A stretch of 21,492 nucleotides of DNA from Candidatus Planktophila sp. GTDB taxonomy: Bacteria; Actinomycetota; Actinomycetes; Nanopelagicales; Nanopelagicaceae. How positions within the stretch are numbered: position 1 is the first letter of the stretch; every line of letters starts with the position of its first letter. This document shows, in pieces, positions 15,537 through 21,492 of this stretch. The position numbers were made by a program, and so were the translations under genes. The DNA lies in the NCBI GenBank assembly GCA_024641555.1, contig JAHECV010000032.1, forward strand, positions 2,081 through 23,572, given 5' to 3'. The notes below the pieces were generated by a model, which did no database searches, was not told where the DNA came from, and saw nothing but the letters and a program-made list of their open reading frames with translations.

Positions 15537-15748
15537 TAGGCAGCGCCTCCGATTCCTAGTTCACGTTCGCGGATAATTGTGTAGATACGTGCGATCTCCT
15601 TGCGGACTGCGCCGAGGCGACCGTGAGATTCGAGCTGACCAGTAGCTGCCTGGAAGCGCAAGTTAAAGAGTTCTTCTTTACCTTCACGCAACTTTGACGC
15701 TAGTTCGTCATCTGATAGTTGGCGTAGTTCTTCATTAACGTTTGCCAC
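15536..15748 (-). CDS. rpmC: 50S ribosomal protein L29
   Basis: 70 residues from the GTG at 15748, which lies six bases after a perfect AGGAGG. The frame is open to a GTG at 15763, but that would start inside rplP and its first codons (RR) would be the binding site itself, so I reject it. [26 protein letters not shown] and [17 protein letters not shown] form the two-helix hairpin of L29, which sits at the tunnel exit and helps dock the signal recognition particle and trigger factor. It starts one base after the rplP stop. Confidence 0.96.
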   Translation of the reverse strand: MANVNEELRQLSDDELASKLREGKEELFNLRFQAATGQLESHGRLGAVRKEIARIYTIIRERELGIGGAA

Positions 15749-15749
15749 T

Positions 15750-16163
15750 TTATGCCTCCTCACGCTTTACAACACGACACTTCATTGGAAGCTTATGAAT
15801 TGCAAGACGCATAGCCTCTGTTGCAATCGCTTCTGTAACACCTGAGATTTCAAACATGATGCGACCTGGCTTCACGTTTGCAATCCACCATTCAGGTGAA
15901 CCTTTACCGGAACCCATACGAGTTTCAGCAGGCTTCTTTGTAAGTGGGCGATCTGGATAAATATTGATCCAAACCTTTCCACCACGCTTGATATAGCGAG
16001 TCATCGCAATACGAGCAGCTTCGATCTGACGGTTGGTTACGTATGCAGGCTCTAGAGCTTGGATACCAAAGTCACCAAATGCAACAGAAGTTCCGCCCTT
16101 TGAAGCACCTGATCTTGATGGGTGGTGCTGCTTACGGTGCTTGACCTTACGAGGAATTAACAT
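15750..16163 (-). CDS. rplP: 50S ribosomal protein L16
   Basis: 137 residues. [47 protein letters not shown] (near residue 81, the arginine that is hydroxylated in some bacteria) and [11 protein letters not shown] are diagnostic. L16 helps position tRNA near the peptidyl transferase centre. Its ATG directly follows the rpsC stop (TAAATG). Length and sequence are ordinary. Confidence 0.98.
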   Translation of the reverse strand: MLIPRKVKHRKQHHPSRSGASKGGTSVAFGDFGIQALEPAYVTNRQIEAARIAMTRYIKRGGKVWINIYPDRPLTKKPAETRMGSGKGSPEWWIANVKPGRIMFEISGVTEAIATEAMRLAIHKLPMKCRVVKREEA

Positions 16164-16943
16164 TTACGCCTCGCCTCCTTCAGTTGCTGGTGCTGGTGCT
16201 GCTTCTACTTGAGAAGTTGTAACTTCGCCACGTGGTGCACGAGGTGCACGTGGCCCGCGACGTTCTGGCTTTGGAGCGCGTGCTTCTGCAAGCGCCTTTT
16301 CAGCGCGCTCTGCGCGAGAACCAATAACTTCGCCCTTGTAGATCCAGACCTTTACACCCAAGCGACCGAATGTTGTATGTGCTTCGTAGAAGCCATAATC
16401 GATATCGGCGCGAAGCGTGTGCAATGGAACGCGACCTTCACGGTAGAACTCTGAACGTGACATTTCTGCGCCACCAAGACGACCACCGCACTGAACACGA
16501 ATGCCCTGTGCTCCGGCCTTCATCGCTGACTGCATTGACTTCTTCATTGCGCGGCGGAAAGAAACGCGAGCAGCAAGCTGTTCTGCAATTCCTTGTGCAA
16601 CAAGTTGCGCATCAATCTCTGGGTTCTTAACTTCGAGAATGTTTAGCTGTACTTGCTTGCCGGTAAGTTTTTCAAGCTTCTGACGGAGAACGTCAGCTTC
16701 TTGTCCACGACGACCAATGACGATGCCCGGACGCGCAGTGTGTAGATCGATACGGACGCGATCGCGAGTACGTTCGATCTCAATGCGAGAAACGCCTGCG
16801 CGCTCCATACCTTTCTGCATCATGCGACGGATTTCGACATCTTCCTTGACGTAATCCTTGTAAAGCTTGTCTGCATACCAACGTGACTTGAATTCTGTTG
16901 TGATGCCGAGGCGGAACCCGTGTGGGTTAACTTTTTGACCCAT
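16164..16943 (-). CDS. rpsC: 30S ribosomal protein S3
   Basis: 259 residues. [13 protein letters not shown] opens the protein, the KH domain has the loop VIGRRGQE near 76-83, and the C-terminal domain has GVRVWIYKGE-type sequence (here [14 protein letters not shown]). S3 lies at the mRNA entry tunnel and has helicase activity with S4 and S5. The last 40 residues or so ([23 protein letters not shown]) are a Pro/Ala/Arg-rich disordered tail, common in actinobacteria. It overlaps the rplV stop by one base. Confidence 0.97.
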   Translation of the reverse strand: MGQKVNPHGFRLGITTEFKSRWYADKLYKDYVKEDVEIRRMMQKGMERAGVSRIEIERTRDRVRIDLHTARPGIVIGRRGQEADVLRQKLEKLTGKQVQLNILEVKNPEIDAQLVAQGIAEQLAARVSFRRAMKKSMQSAMKAGAQGIRVQCGGRLGGAEMSRSEFYREGRVPLHTLRADIDYGFYEAHTTFGRLGVKVWIYKGEVIGSRAERAEKALAEARAPKPERRGPRAPRAPRGEVTTSQVEAAPAPATEGGEA

Positions 16944-17404
16944 TACTTGGTCGCTCCCTTCGCTGAATCTTCAGCACGCTTTGGATTACGTGTCTGTGTC
17001 TTTGTTGATGTGCGTGAAATAGATTTGCTGGTTGCCTTTACATCGCTTACTGCAACTGAGATGTGGCTTGAGCGCTTCAAGATACGGAAACCGCGACCTT
17101 GTGCACGTGGGCGGAAACGCTTCATTGTGCGTCCCTCATCCACGAGAGCTTCGACAACCCAGAGTTCAGATGCATCGCGAATTGCAGGGTTTTTAGCCTT
17201 GGCATTTGCGACAGCAGAGTTAAGGAGTGTGTAGACATCTGAACCTGCAGCCTGTGGCGCAAACTTCAAAATGTTAAGTGCTTCATCAGCGCGCATTCCA
17301 CGAACCAAGTCGACAACGCGACGAGCCTTTTGTGGTGTGTGGCGGATATCGCGCAATACAGCGCGAGCGATCAAAGCATCTGCTTGAGGAGTTGTATTAG
17401 CCAC
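16943..17404 (-). CDS. rplV: 50S ribosomal protein L22
   Basis: 153 residues from the GTG at 17404, giving [20 protein letters not shown] with GGAG eight bases upstream. It overlaps the end of rpsS by 8 nt. A longer frame to 17467 would overlap rpsS far more and adds residues unlike L22. [15 protein letters not shown], the exit-tunnel hairpin [14 protein letters not shown] (95-108) and HISVAVSD are diagnostic. The tail from about 122 (Ser/Thr/Lys/Arg-rich) extends beyond the 110-115 residues of E. coli L22, as in other actinobacteria. The tunnel loop is where macrolide-resistance changes occur in other species; nothing unusual is seen here. Confidence 0.95.
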   Translation of the reverse strand: MANTTPQADALIARAVLRDIRHTPQKARRVVDLVRGMRADEALNILKFAPQAAGSDVYTLLNSAVANAKAKNPAIRDASELWVVEALVDEGRTMKRFRPRAQGRGFRILKRSSHISVAVSDVKATSKSISRTSTKTQTRNPKRAEDSAKGATK

Positions 17405-17678
17405 GAGCTGCTCTCCGATCATCTTTAACGTGTCCACGGAATGTACGAGTTGGTGCAAATTCACCAAGCTTGTGACCGATCATCGCGTCGGTTACGAAAA
17501 CCGGAACGTGCTTGCGGCCATCGTGAACTGCGATGGTGTGTCCGATCATTGAAGGAATGATCATTGAGCGGCGTGACCAGGTCTTGATCACGTTCTTAGT
17601 GTTGGCATCGTTCTGTGCATCCACCTTTTTGGTGAGATGTCCATCAACGAATGGACCCTTCTTGAGACTTCTTGGCAT
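17397..17678 (-). CDS. rpsS: 30S ribosomal protein S19
   Basis: 93 residues. [62 protein letters not shown] are diagnostic. S19 sits in the head with S13 and contacts A-site tRNA. It starts 12 nt after rplB. The C terminus KDDRRAARG differs slightly from the common KDDRKAKRR-type ending. Confidence 0.97.
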   Translation of the reverse strand: MPRSLKKGPFVDGHLTKKVDAQNDANTKNVIKTWSRRSMIIPSMIGHTIAVHDGRKHVPVFVTDAMIGHKLGEFAPTRTFRGHVKDDRRAARG

Positions 17679-17690
17679 AAGGGTTCTCTC

Positions 17691-18524
17691 CTACCGCTTC
17701 TTATTCGACTTGCGACGACGGACGATCATGGAATCTGATGCTTTCTTCTTACGGGTACGTGCTTCTGGCTTACCCCAAGGTGAAACTGGGTGACGTCCAC
17801 CAGAGGTCTTACCTTCACCACCACCGTGTGGGTGATCTACAGGGTTCATAACAACACCACGAACAGTTGGACGAATACCTAACCAACGCTTGCGGCCAGC
17901 TTTTCCGTAGTTGATGTTGGATTGTTCTGCGTTTCCAACTTCACCAACAGTTGCGCGGCAACGAACATCTACGTTACGGATTTCGCCAGATGGCATACGA
18001 AGTTGTGCGTATGGACCATCTTTTGCAACGAGCTGTACAGATGCACCTGCTGAACGACCAATCTTTGCTCCACCACCTGGGCGAAGTTCGATTGCGTGAA
18101 CAGTTGTACCTACTGGGATGTTACGAAGAGGCAAGTTGTTTCCAGGTTTGATATCGGCCTTTGGACCGTTCTCAACTGTTGCACCTTGCTCAAGTTTATT
18201 TGGAGCGATGATGTAACGCTTTTCTCCATCTGCATAGTGAAGAAGTGCGATACGCGCTGTGCGGTTTGGGTCGTACTCAATGTGTGCGACCTTTGCTGGA
18301 ATTCCATCCTTATCGTTACGGACGAAATCGATCAGACGGTATGCACGCTTGTGTCCTCCACCTTGGTGGCGAACTGTGATGCGACCTTGATTGTTACGGC
18401 CACCCTTTGAATGGATTGGACGTACCAATGACTTTTCTGGAGTTGTGCGTGTGATTTCAGCGAAATCAGGAACGCTTGCGCCGCGTTGACCGGGGGTCGT
18501 TGGCTTAAGTTTGCGAAGTGCCAT
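17691..18524 (-). CDS. rplB: 50S ribosomal protein L2
   Basis: 277 residues, normal length. The RNA-binding region and the peptidyl transferase-associated motif [12 protein letters not shown] (227-238, with histidines 231 and 233) are intact. Other signatures are [20 protein letters not shown] (38-57) and [12 protein letters not shown]2 holds 23S rRNA near the catalytic centre and bridges to 16S rRNA. The gap to rplW is 40 nt; a small TAAGG/CCTTA hairpin (18554-18567) overlaps the rplW stop. Confidence 0.98.
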   Translation of the reverse strand: MALRKLKPTTPGQRGASVPDFAEITRTTPEKSLVRPIHSKGGRNNQGRITVRHQGGGHKRAYRLIDFVRNDKDGIPAKVAHIEYDPNRTARIALLHYADGEKRYIIAPNKLEQGATVENGPKADIKPGNNLPLRNIPVGTTVHAIELRPGGGAKIGRSAGASVQLVAKDGPYAQLRMPSGEIRNVDVRCRATVGEVGNAEQSNINYGKAGRKRWLGIRPTVRGVVMNPVDHPHGGGEGKTSGGRHPVSPWGKPEARTRKKKASDSMIVRRRKSNKKR

Positions 18525-18564
18525 GATGATCCTTTTCTAGAAATCCCTATTCGTAAGGTTGCCC

Positions 18565-18858
18565 TTAGGAAACGGGACCTCCGAAGATGTCGATACGGTC
18601 GCCAGCGGCCACATGAACGATTGCTCGCTTTGTGTCTTTGCGCTTTCCATCACCAAAACGTGTGCGCTTGTTCTTTCCGATGCGGTTCATAGTGTTAACA
18701 CTTATGACCTTGACTCCGAAAACCTTCTCGACTGCAATCTTGATTTCAGTCTTGTTGGCATCTGGAGCAACAATGAATGTGTACTTGTTCTCATCTAGCA
18801 ATCCGTAGCTCTTTTCAGAAACTACTGGCGCTAGCAAGACATCGCGGTGATCTTTCAT
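18565..18858 (-). CDS. rplW: 50S ribosomal protein L23
   Basis: 97 residues. [43 protein letters not shown] and [15 protein letters not shown] (the tunnel-exit side loop) are diagnostic. L23 is the docking platform for trigger factor and SRP at the exit. Its ATG overlaps the rplD stop by four bases (ATGA). Confidence 0.97.
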   Translation of the reverse strand: MKDHRDVLLAPVVSEKSYGLLDENKYTFIVAPDANKTEIKIAVEKVFGVKVISVNTMNRIGKNKRTRFGDGKRKDTKRAIVHVAAGDRIDIFGGPVS

Positions 18859-19538
18859 GCTGTTACCTCGCTTTCACGTGCAACAGACTTAACAGACTTA
18901 CCGGCTGCCTTTGCTGCAGTCTTGGCCTTAAGGAAATCGTTGATCGCAGCTTCTGAGAAGACAACGTCATCGCTCTTGAGGATGTCATATGCATTTAACT
19001 GATCTGGAACTAATAGGTGTAGATCATCAGCGTTGCGAAGTGAGCGCCATGCAGCGTCTTCGTTACGTGAGACAACAACCAAGAGGTTCTTACGAGTTGA
19101 GAACTGACGAACTGCTGCTAGCGCTGCCTTTGTTGAAGGAGCTGCTGTTACAGAATCGATAACGTGGATACGTTCGTTGCGCTGACGATCAGAGAGGACG
19201 CCGCGAAGTGCGAGTGCGATCATCTTCTTTGGTGTGCGCTGGAAGTAAGAACGTGGACGAACAGCATGTGCTGCACCACCACCGCGTTGTAGCGGAGCGC
19301 GAACAGAACCCTGACGTGCACGGCCTGTTCCCTTCTGCTTAAACGGCTTCTTACCTGAACCAGAAGTTTCACCACGGTTCTTAGCCTTTTGAGTACCTTG
19401 ACGTGCAGCAGCAAGTTGCGCTGTTACGACTTGGTGGATCAAAGGAATATTTGTCTGCGCATCAAAGATTTCTGATGGAAGATCAACGCTTCCAACTTTC
19501 TTTCCTTCTGCGTTCTTTACTTCAACGGTAAGCGCCAT
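18855..19538 (-). CDS. rplD: 50S ribosomal protein L4
   Basis: 227 residues. The long loop that lines the exit tunnel is present: [20 protein letters not shown] (59-78) and [22 protein letters not shown] (85-106). In E. coli L4 also represses the S10 operon by binding its leader; here the leader before rpsJ is short and shows no such structure, so that control is probably absent. It starts two bases after rplC. The Lys/Ala-rich C terminus is a modest extension. Confidence 0.97.
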   Translation of the reverse strand: MALTVEVKNAEGKKVGSVDLPSEIFDAQTNIPLIHQVVTAQLAAARQGTQKAKNRGETSGSGKKPFKQKGTGRARQGSVRAPLQRGGGAAHAVRPRSYFQRTPKKMIALALRGVLSDRQRNERIHVIDSVTAAPSTKAALAAVRQFSTRKNLLVVVSRNEDAAWRSLRNADDLHLLVPDQLNAYDILKSDDVVFSEAAINDFLKAKTAAKAAGKSVKSVARESEVTA

Positions 19539-19540
19539 GG

Positions 19541-20239
19541 TTATGCACCAACCTTTCCTGTAACTGTTTCGAAGAGCGCCTTCTTAGCAGCAGAGCGGAT
19601 AAAGACGAGCGCGCCATCAGGGCCAGGAACTGAACCCTTGATAAGTAGCAAGTTGTTATCTGCATCAACAGATTGCACGAGAAGATTCTGTGTTGTGACT
19701 TTCTCTGCACCCATACGGCCCATCATGCGCATTCCCTTGAAAACGCGACCTGGTGTAGAGCAAGCACCGATTGAACCTGGCATGCGGTGCTTACGATCAA
19801 CACCGTGAGATGAAGCAAGACCACCGAAACCGTGGCGCTTCATAACACCAGCAGTTCCTTTACCTGTGCTTGTGCCGGTTGCATCAACGATGTCACCAGC
19901 AGCGAAGGTAGTTGCGCCGATTTCTTGGCCAACTGTGTATTCAGCTGCAGACAATGTGCGCAGTTCTGCAACGGAGCGACGAGGAGTGACGCCTGCCTTT
20001 GCATAGTGGCCTGTTAGCGGCTTAGAAATTTTCTTTGGATCGATTGCACCGTAAGCAAGTTGCACGGCTGAGTAGCCATCCTTTTCAGGTGTGCGAATTT
20101 GCGTAACAACACATGATTCAACTGAAACTACAGTCACAGGAATCATCTTGTTGTTGGCATCGAAAACTTGTGTCATTCCGAGCTTCTTACCGAGAACGCC
20201 CTTGATGGACGAGCCGGCAGCTTGAGTTGTATATGTCAT
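19541..20239 (-). CDS. rplC: 50S ribosomal protein L3
   Basis: 232 residues. [13 protein letters not shown] (14-26) and [44 protein letters not shown] (127-177) are diagnostic. L3 starts 23S rRNA folding, and its central extension reaches towards the peptidyl transferase centre. The first 11 residues ([11 protein letters not shown]) extend beyond E. coli L3, as is common in this phylum. It follows rpsJ by 16 nt with a GGAAAGGA binding site. Confidence 0.97.
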   Translation of the reverse strand: MTYTTQAAGSSIKGVLGKKLGMTQVFDANNKMIPVTVVSVESCVVTQIRTPEKDGYSAVQLAYGAIDPKKISKPLTGHYAKAGVTPRRSVAELRTLSAAEYTVGQEIGATTFAAGDIVDATGTSTGKGTAGVMKRHGFGGLASSHGVDRKHRMPGSIGACSTPGRVFKGMRMMGRMGAEKVTTQNLLVQSVDADNNLLLIKGSVPGPDGALVFIRSAAKKALFETVTGKVGA

Positions 20240-20255
20240 CTTTCTCGTCCTTTCC

Positions 20256-20564
20256 TTAGAGCTTGATCTCGATGTCGACGCCAGCTGGCAAGTCGAGACG
20301 CATCAATGAATCAACAGTCTTAGGTGTTGGGTCGATGATGTCGATTAGGCGCTTATGTGTGCGCATCTCGAAGTGTTCGCGGCTGTCCTTATATTTGTGA
20401 GGAGAGCGAATCACACAGTATGTGTTCTTCTCTGTTGGTAGCGGCACTGGACCCGCGACCGTTGCACCTGTGCGCTCAACTGTTTCAACGATTTTCTTCG
20501 CTGAAGAGTCAATCACCTCATGGTCATAGGCCTTGAGTCGAATGCGGATCTTTTGTCCCGCCAT
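20256..20564 (-). CDS. rpsJ: 30S ribosomal protein S10 (NusE)
   Basis: 102 residues, strictly normal. [38 protein letters not shown] and THKRLIDI are diagnostic. S10 serves in the small-subunit head and, as NusE, links ribosomes to transcription through NusB and NusG. GGAG precedes the ATG by six bases. It is the first gene of the S10 cluster, separated from tuf by a terminator and an AT-rich spacer. Confidence 0.98.
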   Translation of the reverse strand: MAGQKIRIRLKAYDHEVIDSSAKKIVETVERTGATVAGPVPLPTEKNTYCVIRSPHKYKDSREHFEMRTHKRLIDIIDPTPKTVDSLMRLDLPAGVDIEIKL

Positions 20565-20589
20565 GTCGTTCTCCTCTTTCGTTTGCTTA

Positions 20590-20649
20590 CTTCGTTAATA
20601 AATTTTTAGTTTTCAAACTTTTAAAACTTTTAAAACTTTTGCTGTTTCT
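20590..20649 (-). promoter_or_regulatory. AT-rich promoter region of the S10 operon with phased 9-bp repeats
   Basis: TTTTCAAAC, TTTTAAAAC, TTTTAAAAC and a final TTTT repeat every 9 bp (20610-20640). On the transcribed strand this places A-tracts in near-helical phase just upstream of rpsJ. TTGAAA and TATTAA-like boxes are present, but their spacing is poor, so I cannot fix the promoter. The stretch could act as an UP element or curved DNA that boosts transcription. Confidence 0.4.
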
Positions 20650-20677
20650 GTGCCGGCGGTTTTAACGCCGCCGGCAC
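20650..20677 (-). terminator. GC-rich hairpin terminator of tuf
   Basis: GTGCCGGCGG (20650-20659) and CCGCCGGCAC (20668-20677) form a perfect 10-bp stem with an 8-nt loop, 21 nt after the tuf stop codon. The U-rich stretch comes only about 15 bases after the stem, so the U-tail is not classical. Confidence 0.8.
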
Positions 20678-20698
20678 ATCAACAACGGATTCTTTTGG

Positions 20699-21492
20699 TT
20701 ACTTCTTGATCTTTGTAACGCGACCTGCACCTACTGTGCGGCCACCTTCGCGGATCGCAAAGCGAAGTCCTTCTTCCATAGCGATTGGTTGAATTAGCTG
20801 TACAGCCATTTCAGTGTTATCGCCAGGCATAACCATTTCGGTGCCTTCTGGAAGTGTTACTACGCCAGTTACGTCAGTTGTACGGAAGTAGAACTGTGGA
20901 CGGTAGTTGTTAAAGAATGGAGTGTGACGACCGCCTTCATCCTTTGAAAGGATGTATGCAGATGCATCAAACTCTGTGTGAGGTGTGATTGAGCCAGGCT
21001 TGCAAACAACCTGACCACGCTCTACATCTTCACGCTTTAGACCACGAAGAAGAAGACCGACGTTCTCGCCAGCCTGACCTTCGTCGAGCAACTTACGGAA
21101 CATTTCAACGCCTGTAACTGTTGTCTTCTGAGCTTCAGTGCGGATACCAACGATTTCAACTTCTTCGTTGACCTTAACAATGCCGCGCTCGATACGACCG
21201 GTGATAACTGTTCCACGACCTGTGATTGTGAAAACGTCTTCAACTGGCATAAGGAATGGCTTGTCGATTTCGCGAGCTGGCTGAGGGATAAATGCATCTA
21301 CTGCATCCATGAGCTCCATCAACTTATCTGCCCACTTCTGGTCACCCTCAAGTGCCTTAAGTGCTGAGATGCGAACGATTGGAGTGTCATCGCCTGGGAA
21401 CTCGTACTTAGAAAGAAGTTCACGAACTTCCATTTCAACGAGTTCAAGAATTTCTTCGTCATCAACCATGTCTGACTTGTTAAGTGCAACAA
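20699..21492 (-). CDS. tuf: Elongation factor Tu, 5' end outside window
   Basis: About 263 C-terminal residues. The frame is open to the window edge, where [13 protein letters not shown] shows the NKxD guanine-recognition motif (NKSD), so the ATG at 21469 is an internal methionine. Domain 2 has [13 protein letters not shown] and [20 protein letters not shown]; domain 3 has [19 protein letters not shown] and the end [17 protein letters not shown]-Tu carries aminoacyl-tRNA to the ribosome using GTP. The stop is followed by a strong hairpin, so tuf is probably the end of the upstream rpsL-rpsG-fusA-tuf operon, which lies outside the window. Confidence 0.98.
   Translation of the reverse strand, partial: VALNKSDMVDDEEILELVEMEVRELLSKYEFPGDDTPIVRISALKALEGDQKWADKLMELMDAVDAFIPQPAREIDKPFLMPVEDVFTITGRGTVITGRIERGIVKVNEEVEIVGIRTEAQKTTVTGVEMFRKLLDEGQAGENVGLLLRGLKREDVERGQVVCKPGSITPHTEFDASAYILSKDEGGRHTPFFNNYRPQFYFRTTDVTGVVTLPEGTEMVMPGDNTEMAVQLIQPIAMEEGLRFAIREGGRTVGAGRVTKIKK

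Noticed and set aside
15749..15763. GTG start for L29 inside rplP
   Set aside because: The codons just after it form the AGGAGG binding site for the better GTG at 15748.
17405..17467. Longer N terminus for L22
   Set aside because: It would overlap rpsS by about 70 nt and adds residues not seen in L22. The GTG at 17404 has a well-placed GGAG.
18554..18567. TAAGG/CCTTA hairpin after rplW as a terminator
   Set aside because: Only 5 bp, inside a block where transcription must continue to rplB.
20610..20640. Repeats before rpsJ as a CRISPR array
   Set aside because: The units are 9 bp with no spacers, so this is a simple tandem repeat.

Overview
The window comes from a streamlined actinobacterium with moderate GC, most likely a freshwater acI/Nanopelagicales-type lineage. 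This is inferred from the actinobacterial gene order (tuf, S10-spc operon, secY-adk-map), the zinc-type S14, the C+ type adenylate kinase lid, a SigE-like ECF sigma factor, very tight gene spacing, GC low for the phylum, and secreted proteins ending in a Cys/Lys/Pro tail that I associate with this group from memory. No database search was possible.

All genes lie on the minus strand, so transcription runs from high to low coordinates. From 21492 down to 20699 is the 3' two thirds of tuf (EF-Tu), closed by a GC-rich hairpin. An AT-rich spacer with phased 9-bp repeats precedes the S10-spc cluster: rpsJ, rplC, rplD, rplW, rplB, rpsS, rplV, rpsC, rplP, rpmC, rpsQ, rplN, rplX, rplE, rpsZ, rpsH, rplF, rplR, rpsE, rpmD, rplO, secY, adk, map (20564 to 8358). 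Most junctions overlap by 1-8 nt or are 0-15 nt apart, so the whole block reads as one translationally coupled unit for the ribosome, the Sec channel, adenylate kinase and methionine aminopeptidase.

After map the usual infA-rpmJ-rpsM-rpsK-rpoA stretch is absent. Instead, after a 139-nt leader, comes a tripartite tricarboxylate transporter (tctC, tctB, tctA; 8218 to 5107). It is followed without a gap by an MFS transporter (5106 to 3943), then an ECF sigma factor and an overlapping single-pass membrane protein that may be its regulator (3921 to 2679). Two hairpins built from a duplicated 25-bp unit end this group.

The last part holds a 629-residue exported protein (2494 to 605) and the start of a second exported protein that runs off the window (481 to 1). 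They share a small C-x7-C-I module. The most unusual feature is the leader of the 629-residue gene (about 2496-2595). Alternating C-runs and G-runs there can pair in mutually exclusive ways, and the last pairing would bury the ribosome binding site. This looks like an undescribed RNA switch or attenuator. No tRNA, rRNA, CRISPR array or insertion sequence was seen, and no gene-free stretch exceeds about 185 nt.
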